35,146 nt of DNA from Rhodocyclaceae bacterium (GTDB lineage: Bacteria; Pseudomonadota; Gammaproteobacteria; Burkholderiales; Rhodocyclaceae): contig DAIDAU010000502.1 of assembly GCA_027310465.1 (NCBI GenBank), positions 1-35,146 of the forward strand, given 5' to 3'. This document shows positions 17,207 through 27,479 of this stretch, piece by piece. The notes under the pieces are model-generated. The model saw nothing but the letters and a program-made list of their open reading frames with translations. It was not told where the DNA came from and did not search any database. Each line of letters opens with the position of its first letter. The first letter of the stretch is position 1. The position numbers and the translations under genes were made by a program.

Positions 17207-17346
17207 GGCGCCCGGATTCAAGCACGCCGCACGGGCCGTGGCAAGCGTCGGGGGCGAGGCAAGAATTGCCGCGCCGGCTTGCCGTTTGCCGCATCCGGTG
17301 CAGAGCACCGCGTCATGAAAGCCCTTGCCAGGCGCTCCAGGCTATT

Positions 17347-17362
17347 TGGCACGGATACTGCA
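17347..17362 (+). promoter_or_regulatory. Candidate sigma54 (-24/-12) promoter upstream of flgB
   Basis: TGGCACG-GATA-CTGCA, near consensus TGGCACG-N4-TTGCW, 35 bp upstream of the flgB ATG. Confidence 0.75.
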
Positions 17363-17396
17363 TAACGGTGCCCAGAAGAACAACCTGAGGCCGCTT

Positions 17397-17807
17397 ATGC
17401 TGGATCGTCTCGACCGCGAACTGAGTTTCAACCGGAACGCCCTGAATCTGAGGAGCTATCGGCAGGAACTGCTCGCTTCGAACATCGCCAACGCCGATAC
17501 GCCGCATTTCAAGGCGCGCGACATCGACTTCAAGTCCGCGCTGGCCGACACGATGGCGGGGCGGACGCAAGGCGATCTGCAGCTGTCGCGCACCTCCGCC
17601 CGACATCTCCCGGGCGCCGACGGCAACCGCTACGGCGCCGCCGTCCAGTATCGGACGGAATATCAGGGCGCCGTCGACGGCAACACCGTGAACATGGACG
17701 TCGAGCGCAGCGCCTTCGCCGAGAACGCCGTGCAGACGGAGGCTCTCGTCACCTTCGTGCGCGGCCAGTTCCAAGAGATGAACATGGCGCTGCAGCCGGG
17801 CCAGTGA
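17397..17807 (+). CDS. flgB: Flagellar proximal rod protein FlgB
   Basis: [48 protein letters not shown] at 17397 preferred. Confidence 0.95.
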   Translation: MLDRLDRELSFNRNALNLRSYRQELLASNIANADTPHFKARDIDFKSALADTMAGRTQGDLQLSRTSARHLPGADGNRYGAAVQYRTEYQGAVDGNTVNMDVERSAFAENAVQTEALVTFVRGQFQEMNMALQPGQ

Positions 17808-17808
17808 C

Positions 17809-18210
17809 ATGAGCGTATTCAACATCTTCGGCATCGCCGGCTCCGCGCTCACCGCCCAATCCGCGCGGCTGAATGCCGTCGCCAGCAACCTGGCGAACGC
17901 CGACAGCGTCGTCGGCGCCGACGGCCAGCCCTACCGCGCCAAGCAGGTCGTGTTCATGGCGACGCCCGTCGAAGGCGGCGGTATCGGCGTGCGCGTCACG
18001 CAGGTCGTCGAGAGCAGCGCGCCGTTCCGCACGATCTACGACCCCAAGAACCCGGCGGCCAATGCCGACGGCTACGTGAACATGCCGAACGTGAACGCGG
18101 TCGACGAGATGGTCAACATGATTTCGGCGTCGCGCGCCTACCAGACCAATGCGGACGTCATGAACACGACGAAGACCCTGCTCCTGAAAACCCTGACGAT
18201 CGGACAATGA
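17809..18210 (+). CDS. flgC: Flagellar proximal rod protein FlgC
   Basis: [30 protein letters not shown]…[31 protein letters not shown]. Confidence 0.96.
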   Translation: MSVFNIFGIAGSALTAQSARLNAVASNLANADSVVGADGQPYRAKQVVFMATPVEGGGIGVRVTQVVESSAPFRTIYDPKNPAANADGYVNMPNVNAVDEMVNMISASRAYQTNADVMNTTKTLLLKTLTIGQ

Positions 18211-18222
18211 GGATAGACAGCC

Positions 18223-18936
18223 ATGAGCACCAGCACTAGCAACGTTTCGAGCAACTCCCAGTCGCAGGCGATCTGGGCGGCGCTCAATGGCAGCAAGAAC
18301 GGCGCGTCAACCAGCAGCGCTTCATCGTCGAGCGACGGCGGCGCGGCCGGAATCCAGAACCAGTTCCTCAAGCTGCTGACCACGCAGTTGCAGAACCAGG
18401 ATCCGCTCAATCCGCTGGACAATTCCCAGATGACGTCGCAATTGGCGCAGATCAGCAGCCTTCAGGGTATCCAGCAGCTCAATACGACCCTGCAGACGAT
18501 GCTGGGCAACACGCAGGATTCGCAGGCGTTGCAGGCCGCCGCGCTGGTCGGGCGCGCCGTGCTGGTGCCGGGCAACGGCATTCCGATGTCCGGCGGAGCC
18601 ACGTCCTATGCCGGTTTCGACCTGGCCGGCGCCGCCGACAAGGTGACGGTCACGGTCAAGAATTCCAGCGGCCTGGCGGTGCGCACCCTAAGCTTGGGGA
18701 GCGCCGACGCCGGTACCAATATGTTCAGTTGGGACGGCAAGACGGACAACGGCACCACGGCTGCCGACGGCAGCTACACGTTCACCGTCGCGGCGGTCCA
18801 GGGCAGCAAGGACGTCGGCGCGACGGCGCTCAGCGTCGGCAAGGTGAGCAGCGTGGTGCGCAGCGGCACGGGGTTCAATCTCGACGTCGGTTCGCTGGGC
18901 ACGGCCGCCTTCAGCGACGTCCGCGAAGTGTTCTGA
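18223..18936 (+). CDS. flgD: Flagellar hook cap FlgD
   Basis: NQFLKLLTTQLQNQDPLNPLDNSQMTSQLAQISSLQGIQQLN; C-terminal FLN-like FSWDGKTDNGTTAADGSYTF. Confidence 0.96.
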   Translation: MSTSTSNVSSNSQSQAIWAALNGSKNGASTSSASSSSDGGAAGIQNQFLKLLTTQLQNQDPLNPLDNSQMTSQLAQISSLQGIQQLNTTLQTMLGNTQDSQALQAAALVGRAVLVPGNGIPMSGGATSYAGFDLAGAADKVTVTVKNSSGLAVRTLSLGSADAGTNMFSWDGKTDNGTTAADGSYTFTVAAVQGSKDVGATALSVGKVSSVVRSGTGFNLDVGSLGTAAFSDVREVF

Positions 18937-18964
18937 TCGACGGGTTTAGGGAAGGGAGAGCAGC

Positions 18965-20713
18965 ATGGGTTTCCAGCAGGGTCTTAGCGGACTGAACTCG
19001 TCGTCGAAGGCGCTCGACGTCGTCGGCAACAACGTTTCCAACTCCGGCACGATCGGCTTCAAGTCGGCGCGCGCGCAGTTCGCCGACGTCTTCGCGGCGA
19101 GCCTGTCCGGCGCCGGCGGCGCCAGCCAGGTCGGCATCGGCAACCGCATCAGCGCCGTCGCGCAGCAGTTCAGCCAGGGCAACATCACCAGCACCAGCAA
19201 CGCGCTCGACGTCGCCATCAACGGCAACGGCTTCTTCGTCATGTCCGACGCCAGCGGCGCGCTGTCCTACACGCGCAACGGGCAGTTCCAGCTCGACAAG
19301 AACGGCTACCTGGTGAACGCCGACGGCTTGAACGTGACGGGTTATCCGGCCAGCTACACGACCAACTCGCTCGGCGTCATCAACTCGACGACGCCCTCCA
19401 GCATCTTCATCGACCCGACCGACCTGCAGCCGCAGGTGACGACGAAAGGCGCGATCGCGGTCAACCTCGATGCGCGCGCGACGCTGCCGCCGGCCGGCCA
19501 CGAGAGCTTCAGCGCCGCGGATCCCCTGAGCTACAACTCGTCGACTTCGATGTCGATCTACGATTCGCTGGGCAACGTGCACACGCTGTCGACGTATTTC
19601 ATCTACGCCGGCACGACCGGCTCGGGCGCCAGCCAGCAATCCAACTGGCGGGTCCGCTATGCGCTCGACGGCGTCGCCAACGCGACGGCGGCGTTCGGCG
19701 GTTCCGACCCGTGGACCACGCCGGCGCTCGGTCCCCAGCCGGGCACGCTGGTCGGCACCGCGATCACCTATCCGAGTGCGACGGTTAACGCGGGCGGCAC
19801 GCTCAACCTGACCGTCAACGGCACGACCAAGACGATCACGATACGCGACTCGGTAACGGCACTCGGCGCCGGCGGCTCATACGACGCCACCACGCTGGCC
19901 GCCGAAATCAACGCGGCGATCGCCAATGCCGGCGCCTTCGGCAGCGCAGTCGCCACGGCAACGGTGAGCGCGTCCGGCGGACTCATCATCACGTCGGCCA
20001 CCACGGGGACGGCTTCGAACGTTTCCGTCGCCGCCGGCACGTTATCCGTGGCCAGCGTCTTCGGCACGGCGGCGCCGACGTCCACGCCAGGCTCCAATCC
20101 GACCGTCGCCTTCCTCTCCGGCGACGACTTGAGGCTGAGCTTCGACACTTCGGGCAAGCTCGTCGACTACAACGGCCAGGGCGGCCTGACGCCGCCGCCG
20201 GGCCTCAGCATCGACCTCGCGGCCGTGGTCGGCTCGACCAACAAGGCGGGCTCGCCGCTGGTCATCGATCCACAGAACGGCGGCCTCGACTATTCGCTGA
20301 CGACGCAGTTCGGCACCGCCTTCGGCGTCAACAGCCTGACGCAGGACGGCTATCCCTCCGGCCGCCTGACCAAGATCAGCGTCAGCCAGGACGGCGTCAT
20401 CCAGGGCAACTACACCAACGGCCAGACGCGCAACATGGCGCAGATCGTCCTGGCGCGCTTCACCAACCCGAACGGCCTGCAGAGCATCGGCGGCAACCAG
20501 TGGCAGGAGACCTTCACCTCGGGCGTGCCGCTGGTGGGGGCGCCGGGCTCGGCGTCGAACGGCCTGCTGCAGGATTCGGCGCTCGAGGAATCGACGGTCG
20601 ACCTGACCAAGGAACTGGTCGACATGATCACCTTCCAGCGCGCCTACCAGGCCAACGCGCAGACCATCAAGACGCAGGACTCGCTCCTGCAGACCATCAC
20701 CAACCTGCGTTAG
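18965..20713 (+). CDS. flgE: Flagellar hook protein FlgE (582 aa, with an internal hook-IN-like insertion)
   Basis: N-term GFQQGLSGLNSSSKALDVVGNNVSNSGTIGFKSARAQFADVF; C-term VDLTKELVDMITFQRAYQANAQTIKTQDSLLQTITNLR. Confidence 0.96.
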   Translation: MGFQQGLSGLNSSSKALDVVGNNVSNSGTIGFKSARAQFADVFAASLSGAGGASQVGIGNRISAVAQQFSQGNITSTSNALDVAINGNGFFVMSDASGALSYTRNGQFQLDKNGYLVNADGLNVTGYPASYTTNSLGVINSTTPSSIFIDPTDLQPQVTTKGAIAVNLDARATLPPAGHESFSAADPLSYNSSTSMSIYDSLGNVHTLSTYFIYAGTTGSGASQQSNWRVRYALDGVANATAAFGGSDPWTTPALGPQPGTLVGTAITYPSATVNAGGTLNLTVNGTTKTITIRDSVTALGAGGSYDATTLAAEINAAIANAGAFGSAVATATVSASGGLIITSATTGTASNVSVAAGTLSVASVFGTAAPTSTPGSNPTVAFLSGDDLRLSFDTSGKLVDYNGQGGLTPPPGLSIDLAAVVGSTNKAGSPLVIDPQNGGLDYSLTTQFGTAFGVNSLTQDGYPSGRLTKISVSQDGVIQGNYTNGQTRNMAQIVLARFTNPNGLQSIGGNQWQETFTSGVPLVGAPGSASNGLLQDSALEESTVDLTKELVDMITFQRAYQANAQTIKTQDSLLQTITNLR

Positions 20714-20723
20714 GACCGGCTGA

Positions 20724-21479
20724 ATGGACCGCCTGCTCTACACCGCAATGACCGGCGCCAGCAGCACGCTGGCGCAGCAGGCGGCCGTCGCGCACAACCT
20801 CGCCAACGTCGCCTCGACCGGCTACCGTGCCGAGGAGCACCGCCTGCGCGCGGTGCAGGTGCAGACGCACAATCCCGGCCAGGGCACGCTGCCGACGCGC
20901 GCCTTCGTCGCCGACGCCAGCACCCATACGGACTTTTCGGAAGGCCCGATGAACTACACCGGCCGCAACCTCGACGTGGCGGTGCAGGGGCGGGGCTGGA
21001 TCGCGCTGGCGCTGCCGGACGGCAGCGAGGCCTATACGCGCGACGGCAGCCTCCAGCTCGACGTCAACGGCGTGCTGCAGACGCGCAACGGCATCCCGGT
21101 GCAGGGCGACGGCGGGCCGATCACCATCCCGCCGGACAGCAAGACGTCGATCGGGCGCGACGGTACGGTTTCCGTGGTGCCGCAGACCGGCGTGCAGAAC
21201 ACCGCCAACACCATCGGCCGCATCAAGCTCGTCAACCCGCCCGAGGGCGACCTGGCGCGCGGCGCCGACGGGCTGTTCCGCCTGCGCGGCGGCGCCGCGG
21301 CGCCGGTCGACGCCAACGTGAAGCTGGCGAACGGCGTTCTCGAAGGCAGCAACGTCAACCCCGTCTCGCAGATGGTCGCGATGATCTCGCTGTCGCGTCA
21401 GTTCGACATGCAGATGCAGATGATCACCAACGCCCAATCGAACGACCGGTCGGCAGGCCAGGTCTTGCAGAACTTCTAA
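20724..21479 (+). CDS. flgF: Flagellar rod protein FlgF
   Basis: MDRLLYTAMTGASSTLAQQAAVAHNLANVASTGYRAEEHRL; LEGSNVNPVSQMVAMISLSRQFDMQMQMI. Confidence 0.96.
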   Translation: MDRLLYTAMTGASSTLAQQAAVAHNLANVASTGYRAEEHRLRAVQVQTHNPGQGTLPTRAFVADASTHTDFSEGPMNYTGRNLDVAVQGRGWIALALPDGSEAYTRDGSLQLDVNGVLQTRNGIPVQGDGGPITIPPDSKTSIGRDGTVSVVPQTGVQNTANTIGRIKLVNPPEGDLARGADGLFRLRGGAAAPVDANVKLANGVLEGSNVNPVSQMVAMISLSRQFDMQMQMITNAQSNDRSAGQVLQNF

Positions 21480-21491
21480 CGGACAGCCGCC

Positions 21492-22280
21492 ATGATTCGT
21501 TCACTCTGGATCGCCAAGACCGGCCTCGACGCCCAGCAGACCCAGCTCGACGTCATTTCCAACAACCTCGCCAACGTCAGCACCAACGGCTTCAAGCGCG
21601 CGCGCGCGGTGTTCGAGGACCTGCTCTACCAGACGCTGCGCCAGCCGGGCGCCGCCTCCTCGCAGCAGACCACGATCCCGTCCGGCCTGCAGATCGGCAC
21701 CGGCGTGCGGCCGGTGTCGACCGAGCGCATCTTCACGCAGGGCAACCTGCAGCAGACGGGCAACGCCCTCGACCTCGCCATCAACGGCCAGGGCTTCTTC
21801 CAGATCCAGATGCCGGACGGCACCTTCGCCTACACGCGCGACGGCGCCTTCCAGCAGGACTCCACCGGGCAGGTCGTGACTTCCAGCGGCTACCCGCTGT
21901 CGCCGGCGGTCACCATCCCGTCGAACGCGCTGACGGTGAGCGTGAGCCGCGACGGCATCGTCTCGATCACCCAGCCGGGTTCCGCCGCCGCCACGCAGAT
22001 CGGCACCATCCAGGTGGCGACCTTCGTCAACAACGGCGGGCTGCAGAGCGCCGGCGAGAACCTGTACCTGGAAACCGCGTCGTCCGGCACGCCGACGCCC
22101 AACACGCCGGGCACCAACGGCGCCGGCCTCATCAACCAGGGCTACGTCGAGACGTCGAACGTCAACGTCGCCGAGGAACTGGTGCAGATGATCCAGACCC
22201 AGCGCGCCTACGAGCTGAACTCCAAGGCGATCCAGACTTCCGACAACATGCTGGGCCGCCTGACCCAACTCAGCGCTTGA
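21492..22280 (+). CDS. flgG: Flagellar distal rod protein FlgG
   Basis: [92 protein letters not shown]. Confidence 0.98.
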   Translation: MIRSLWIAKTGLDAQQTQLDVISNNLANVSTNGFKRARAVFEDLLYQTLRQPGAASSQQTTIPSGLQIGTGVRPVSTERIFTQGNLQQTGNALDLAINGQGFFQIQMPDGTFAYTRDGAFQQDSTGQVVTSSGYPLSPAVTIPSNALTVSVSRDGIVSITQPGSAAATQIGTIQVATFVNNGGLQSAGENLYLETASSGTPTPNTPGTNGAGLINQGYVETSNVNVAEELVQMIQTQRAYELNSKAIQTSDNMLGRLTQLSA

Positions 22281-22284
22281 CGCC

Positions 22285-22950
22285 ATGAGACATTTCGCCC
22301 TCGTCGCTCTCCTCGCCGCCGTGCTCGCAGGCTGCGCCACCACGACGCCGCCGACGGCGGTGCACCAGCCGATGACGGCGCGCCCCGAGGCGCGCGACTA
22401 CGCTGGCCCCAGCAACGGCGCCATCTACAACATCGCCTCGGCGCGGCCCCTGTTAGAGGATCGCCGCGCGCGCCTGCTCGGCGATACGCTCACCATCAAC
22501 GTCGCCGAGAAGACGGCGGCCTCGAAGATATCCGAGAACAAGGCGTCGCGTTCGCAGTCCATCGCGGTGACGACGCCGAGCATCGTCGGGCTGCCGTTCA
22601 AGGGCGCGCAGGGCACGGCGCTCAACGCCACCGACGCCAACTCGTTCGACGGCAAGGGGCAGAACACGTCGACCAACGATTTCACCAGCACGATCACGGT
22701 CACCGTCATCGAGGTCTATCCCAACGGCAACCTGCTGGTGTCGGGCGAGAAGCAGATCGGCCTCAAGGAAGGCGAGGAGTTCATCCGCTTCTCCGGCGTC
22801 GTCAATCCCGTCTACATCACCGCGCAAAACACGGTGCAGTCGGGGCAGGTCGCCGACGCGCGCATCGAATACAAGGCCAACGGCTTCCTCGACTCGGCCC
22901 AGGTGATGGGCTGGCTGGGCCGCTTCTTCCTCAGTTTCCTGCCTTTCTGA
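22285..22950 (+). CDS. flgH: Flagellar L-ring lipoprotein FlgH
   Basis: Lipobox [19 protein letters not shown]…[29 protein letters not shown]. Confidence 0.96.
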   Translation: MRHFALVALLAAVLAGCATTTPPTAVHQPMTARPEARDYAGPSNGAIYNIASARPLLEDRRARLLGDTLTINVAEKTAASKISENKASRSQSIAVTTPSIVGLPFKGAQGTALNATDANSFDGKGQNTSTNDFTSTITVTVIEVYPNGNLLVSGEKQIGLKEGEEFIRFSGVVNPVYITAQNTVQSGQVADARIEYKANGFLDSAQVMGWLGRFFLSFLPF

Positions 22951-22952
22951 TC

Positions 22953-24068
22953 ATGAGCCGAACCCATAAATTCCTGATCGCCCTGATGTGGTTCTTCGCC
23001 GCCCTGCTGGTGGCGGACGCGGCGCGCGCCGAACGCATCAAGGACCTCGCCTCGATCGCCGGCGTGCGCGACAACCAGCTCGTCGGCTACGGCCTCGTGG
23101 TGGGCCTCGACGGCAGCGGCGACCAGACCACGCAGACCCCCTTCACGGTGCAGAGCATCCGCAACATGCTGCTCAACATGGGCGTCAACATGCCGGCCGG
23201 CACCAACCTCCAGCTCAAGAACGTCGCGGCGGTGATGGTGACGGCGACGCTGCCGCCCTTCACGCGCGCCGGCCAGCCGATCGACGTGACGGTGTCCTCT
23301 ATGGGCAACGCCAAGTCGCTGCGCGGCGGAACGCTGGTCATGACGCCGCTCAAGGGACCCGACGGCAACGTCTATGCGATCGCGCAGGGCAACCTCGCGG
23401 TGTCGGGCGCGGGCGCCGCCGCCGGCGGCTCCAAAGTCTCGTTCAACCACCAGTCGGTCGGCCGCATCGCCGCCGGCGCCATCGTCGAGCGCGAGGTGCC
23501 GACGCCCGTGGGCCAGGGGGAGTTCGTCTACCTCGATCTCAACACGTCGGATTTCGGCACCGCGCGGCGCATGGCCGACGCCATCAACCGCGCCATGGGG
23601 CCGGGCACCGCGACCGCCTCCGACGGCCGCCAGGTGCGCGCGCGCGCGCCGCTGAGCGCCGACGAGCGCGTCGCCTTCCTCGGCCGCATCGAGGATCTAG
23701 AGGTGATGCCGACGCAGACGCCGGCCAAGGTCATCGTCAACGCGCGTTCCGGCTCGGTCGTCATGAACCAGTCCGTCACGCTGCAGAACTGCGCCGTCGC
23801 CCACGGCAACCTTTCCGTTTCGGTGAGCGCCGAGAACGCCGTGAGCCAGCCGAACCCGCTCTCGGCAGGGCAGACGGCCGGCGTCACCAACGCGCAGATC
23901 GAGGTCAAGCAGGAGGGCGGCTCGATGATGAACGTGAGGTCGGGCGCCAACCTCGCCGACGTCGTGAAGGCGCTGAACGCCATCGGCGCCAATCCCGGCG
24001 ATTTGATTTCGATCCTGCAGGCCATGAAGGCGGCGGGCGCCCTGCGGGCCGATCTCGAAATCATCTGA
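22953..24068 (+). CDS. flgI: Flagellar P-ring protein FlgI
   Basis: [51 protein letters not shown]. Confidence 0.98.
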   Translation: MSRTHKFLIALMWFFAALLVADAARAERIKDLASIAGVRDNQLVGYGLVVGLDGSGDQTTQTPFTVQSIRNMLLNMGVNMPAGTNLQLKNVAAVMVTATLPPFTRAGQPIDVTVSSMGNAKSLRGGTLVMTPLKGPDGNVYAIAQGNLAVSGAGAAAGGSKVSFNHQSVGRIAAGAIVEREVPTPVGQGEFVYLDLNTSDFGTARRMADAINRAMGPGTATASDGRQVRARAPLSADERVAFLGRIEDLEVMPTQTPAKVIVNARSGSVVMNQSVTLQNCAVAHGNLSVSVSAENAVSQPNPLSAGQTAGVTNAQIEVKQEGGSMMNVRSGANLADVVKALNAIGANPGDLISILQAMKAAGALRADLEII

Positions 24069-24135
24069 GGAGGGCAAAGATTGCCGGTTTTTTCCGGCCA
24101 TTGCCGCCTGCGCCGCGTGACATGCTAGGCCGATC

Positions 24136-25095
24136 ATGAGCACGCCCGCCAATATCCCGTCGATCTTCGACATGAGCAGCATGGCTGCGCTGAAGAGCGC
24201 CGCCAAGCGCGACGATCCGGCGGCCGTCAAGGCGGCCGCGCAGCAGTTCGAGGCGCTGTTCCTGCAGATGATGCTGAAGTCGATGCGGGACGCTTCGCCC
24301 AGCGACGGGCCGTTCGACTCGGAGCAGACGCGCATGTACGAGTCGATGCTCGACCAGCAGATGGCTCAGGTGATGGCCGCGAGGGGCAGCACCGGCCTGG
24401 CCGCCGTCATCGAGAAGCAGCTCACGCGCGGCGGCGATCAGACGGCATCCTACGAGGGCGGACTGCCGCTGCATCCGACCGGCAAGGCCTTCCGGCTCGA
24501 CGGCGACAAAGGCTCGCTGCCGCTGAATCGCAACGCGCCGCCGGCAGCCATACCCTTGAACCCGTTTCAGCCGAACGGCGCGGGCGCCGCGCCCGCCGCG
24601 GGCAGCGCGGACGCTTCCGGCGACGCCCAGCCCGGAACGGCGGCCGCAAGCTTCATCGCGAAGCTGCAGCCCTATGCGGAACAGGCCGGCCGCGCCACCG
24701 GCATCCCGGCGCAATTTCTGCTGGCGCAGGCGGCGCTGGAAACCGGCTGGGGCCGCGCCGAGCCCCGTCTCGCGGACGGCCGGCCCAGCTACAACGTGTT
24801 CGGCATCAAGGCGGGGCGCAGCTGGAGCGGCTCCGCCGTCGATGCGACGACCACCGAGTACGTGGACGGCGCGGCGCAGCGCACCAGCGAACGATTCCGC
24901 GCCTACGGCTCCTATGCCGAAGCCTTTCAGGACTACGCCAACCTGCTGAAGTCCAATCCGCGCTATGCGGCCTTGCTCGGCAATCAGGACGCATCCGCGT
25001 TCGCCCGCGGCCTCCAGCAGTCCGGATATGCGACCGATCCGGCCTACGGCGCGAAGCTCAGCCGCATCATCGCCGGAATGCCGCGAGCCGCCTGA
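24136..25095 (+). CDS. flgJ: Rod cap / muramidase FlgJ (dual-domain)
   Basis: N-terminal rod-binding region AAAQQFEALFLQMMLKSMRDA; C-terminal glucosaminidase-like QFLLAQAALETGWGR…NVFGIKAG…FRAYGSYAEAFQDYANLL. Confidence 0.95.
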   Translation: MSTPANIPSIFDMSSMAALKSAAKRDDPAAVKAAAQQFEALFLQMMLKSMRDASPSDGPFDSEQTRMYESMLDQQMAQVMAARGSTGLAAVIEKQLTRGGDQTASYEGGLPLHPTGKAFRLDGDKGSLPLNRNAPPAAIPLNPFQPNGAGAAPAAGSADASGDAQPGTAAASFIAKLQPYAEQAGRATGIPAQFLLAQAALETGWGRAEPRLADGRPSYNVFGIKAGRSWSGSAVDATTTEYVDGAAQRTSERFRAYGSYAEAFQDYANLLKSNPRYAALLGNQDASAFARGLQQSGYATDPAYGAKLSRIIAGMPRAA

Positions 25096-25120
25096 GCATC
25101 CGCGCTTCGCCGGCCTCCGC

Positions 25121-25136
25121 TGGCACATTCGTTGCT
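25121..25136 (+). promoter_or_regulatory. Candidate sigma54 promoter upstream of flgK
   Basis: TGGCACA-TTCG-TTGCT matches TGGCAC-N5-TTGC exactly, in the flgJ-flgK intergenic gap. Confidence 0.78.
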
Positions 25137-25152
25137 GCTTTTCTCCTGACAT

Positions 25153-25179
25153 TTGAGTTCGATCGGCGTCTGCCGATAT
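25153..25179 (+). promoter_or_regulatory. Candidate sigma28 promoter upstream of flgK
   Basis: TTGAGTTC-N11-GCCGATAT; -10 matches 7/8 and -35 matches 5/8 to TAAAGTTT-N11-GCCGATAA. Confidence 0.55.
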
Positions 25180-25198
25180 ACGAGTAGGAGCGCAACGG

Positions 25199-27469
25199 AT
25201 GGCGACCAGCATCATCAACAACGGACTGACGGGACTGCTCGCCGCCCAGGCGGGCATCCTCACGACCAGCCACAACATCTCCAACGCTTCGACCCCGGGG
25301 TACAGCCGCCAGCAGATCGTCCAGACGACGAACCAGCCGATGCAGACCGGGTCCGGTTTCTTCGGCCAAGGCACCAACGTCCAGACGGTGCAGCGCGTCT
25401 ACAGCTCGTACCTGACCGGCAGCGTGATGGCGGCGCAGACGCAGGTCGGCCAGATGGACGCGTACCTCGCGCAGGTCCAGCAGATCGACAACATGCTGGC
25501 GGATTCGAGCGCGGGATTGAGTCCAGCGCTGTCCGACTTCTTCAAGGGCGTCCAGGACGTTGCCGCCAATCCGAGTTCGATCCCGGCGCGGCAGTCCCTG
25601 CTGTCGGCCGCGCAGGCGCTGGCCTCGCGCTTCCAGTCCGTCAACCAGAACCTGGACGAGCAGCGCCAGGGCGTTAACGAGCAGATCACCAGCGAAGTCA
25701 CCCTGATCAACTCCTACACTTCGCAGCTCGCCGCGGTGAATCAGCAGATCATCCTCGCCAGCTCGGGCAACTCGAATCAGCAGCCCAACGACCTGCTCGA
25801 CCAGCGCAACCAGCTGCTGCAGGACCTGAACAAGGAAGTCCGCGTCACCACCGCGACGCAGACCGACGGCACCGTCAGCGTGTTCATCGGCAACGGCCAG
25901 CCGGTCGTCATGGGCACCAGCTCCTATTCGCTGGTCGCGCAGCCGTCGACGAGCGACCCGCAGGAAACCGTGGTGGGCCTCAAGGCCATCAACGGCAACG
26001 TCATCGAACTTCAGCAGAGCCTGCTGACGGGCGGGACGCTGGGCGGCTTGATGGCGTTCAGGAGCGAGTCGCTGGATTCGGCGCAGAACCAGCTGGGCCG
26101 CATCGCCGTCGATCTGGCCCAGACCGTCAATGCGCAGCACGCGCTCGGCCAGGACCTGAACGGCGCGCTGGGCGGCAGCCTGTTCACCTTCCCGGCCAAT
26201 GCGTCGAGCAACATGTACGCGTATACGAACCTGTACGCCAGCAAGAACAATACGGGCAACGCGGTTCTGACGGCGCAGGTCATCCAGAGCGATTACCGCG
26301 TCGTATATAACAGCGGCACGAATCAATACGACGTCTTCCGCCTCAGCGCCAACGGCGCCATGGCACCCGCGTCGGCCGGCAGTGCCATCGCCTCTTTTCC
26401 GGTGGGCGGGCAGATCGCCATCGACGGCGTGACCATCCAGGATACGGGCAGTCCCCCGTCGGCAGGTCCGCCGCCCGACGTAGCCGGCTTTACCGTCAAG
26501 CCGGGGAATCCGGCGGCGACCCGAGTTGTCGCCGATTCCAACAACTTCGAAGCCAGCGGCAACACCGCGTCACTGTCCTCCACGCAGGCGGGCGGGGGCG
26601 CGCTGACCGCCAGCGACTACCGCATCGATTACACGAGCAGCGGCTACGTGGTGACACGCCTGTCCGACAACACGGTGCTTGCTCCGACCACTAACAGCGT
26701 GCCGGCCAACAGCATCACGTTCGAGGGCGTGACGGTCCAGATGACCGGCACGCCGAGGGTCGGCGACAGCTATATCCTGCAGCCGACCCGCGAGGCGGCG
26801 CGCGACATTACCGTCAATATTTCCGATCCTAGGCTGGTGGCTGCCGGCGCGCCTTTCCGCACCCGCGTGGATTCCGGCAACACCGGCTCCGCCGCCATCG
26901 ATGCGGGAAGCATGGTGACGCTCGATCCGACCGCCGTTCCGCTGGGCGGCACCGTTACGCTGACCTATGCGAGCGCAACCAACACCTGGGCGATTTCCGG
27001 TCCGGTCCCGTGGAACGGCAAGACGATTCCGAGCGGCGCCTTCACGGCGGGGCAGCAGAACGTCATCGACCTCAACGGCATCCGGTTCACGCTGTCGGGC
27101 GTGCCGCAGAACGGCGACAAGGTCTACCTGGAGCCCAACTCCAGCGGCGTCTCCGACAACCGCAACGCCCAGGCGCTGGGCGCCCTGCAGACGACGCGGC
27201 TGATGGAAGGCAACTCGGCGACCTTCGAAGAGGCCTACTCGCAGATCGTCAGCCAGATCGGCAACAAGACGCGCGAGGTGACGGTGACCGGCAAGGCCCA
27301 GCAGGCGCTGGCGAATCAGGCCAACGACGCCGTGCAGCAGCTCTCCGGCGTCAACCTCGACGAGGAGGCGGCCAACCTGATCCGCTACCAGCAGGCCTAC
27401 CAGGCTTCGGCGAAGATGATCGACGTCGGCAGCAAGCTGTTCGACACTTTCCTGTCGGCGATCGGCTAA
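25199..27469 (+). CDS. flgK: Hook-filament junction protein FlgK (756 aa, enlarged)
   Basis: SIINNGLTGLLAAQAGILTTSHNISNASTPGYSRQQIV; C-term VNLDEEAANLIRYQQAYQASAKMIDVGSKLFDTFLSAIG. Confidence 0.96.
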   Translation: MATSIINNGLTGLLAAQAGILTTSHNISNASTPGYSRQQIVQTTNQPMQTGSGFFGQGTNVQTVQRVYSSYLTGSVMAAQTQVGQMDAYLAQVQQIDNMLADSSAGLSPALSDFFKGVQDVAANPSSIPARQSLLSAAQALASRFQSVNQNLDEQRQGVNEQITSEVTLINSYTSQLAAVNQQIILASSGNSNQQPNDLLDQRNQLLQDLNKEVRVTTATQTDGTVSVFIGNGQPVVMGTSSYSLVAQPSTSDPQETVVGLKAINGNVIELQQSLLTGGTLGGLMAFRSESLDSAQNQLGRIAVDLAQTVNAQHALGQDLNGALGGSLFTFPANASSNMYAYTNLYASKNNTGNAVLTAQVIQSDYRVVYNSGTNQYDVFRLSANGAMAPASAGSAIASFPVGGQIAIDGVTIQDTGSPPSAGPPPDVAGFTVKPGNPAATRVVADSNNFEASGNTASLSSTQAGGGALTASDYRIDYTSSGYVVTRLSDNTVLAPTTNSVPANSITFEGVTVQMTGTPRVGDSYILQPTREAARDITVNISDPRLVAAGAPFRTRVDSGNTGSAAIDAGSMVTLDPTAVPLGGTVTLTYASATNTWAISGPVPWNGKTIPSGAFTAGQQNVIDLNGIRFTLSGVPQNGDKVYLEPNSSGVSDNRNAQALGALQTTRLMEGNSATFEEAYSQIVSQIGNKTREVTVTGKAQQALANQANDAVQQLSGVNLDEEAANLIRYQQAYQASAKMIDVGSKLFDTFLSAIG

Positions 27470-27479
27470 GGAGACGGCA

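Noticed and set aside
24129-24136. GCCGATCA before flgJ as a sigma28 -10
   Set aside because: It overlaps the flgJ start codon and has no -35 at the required distance
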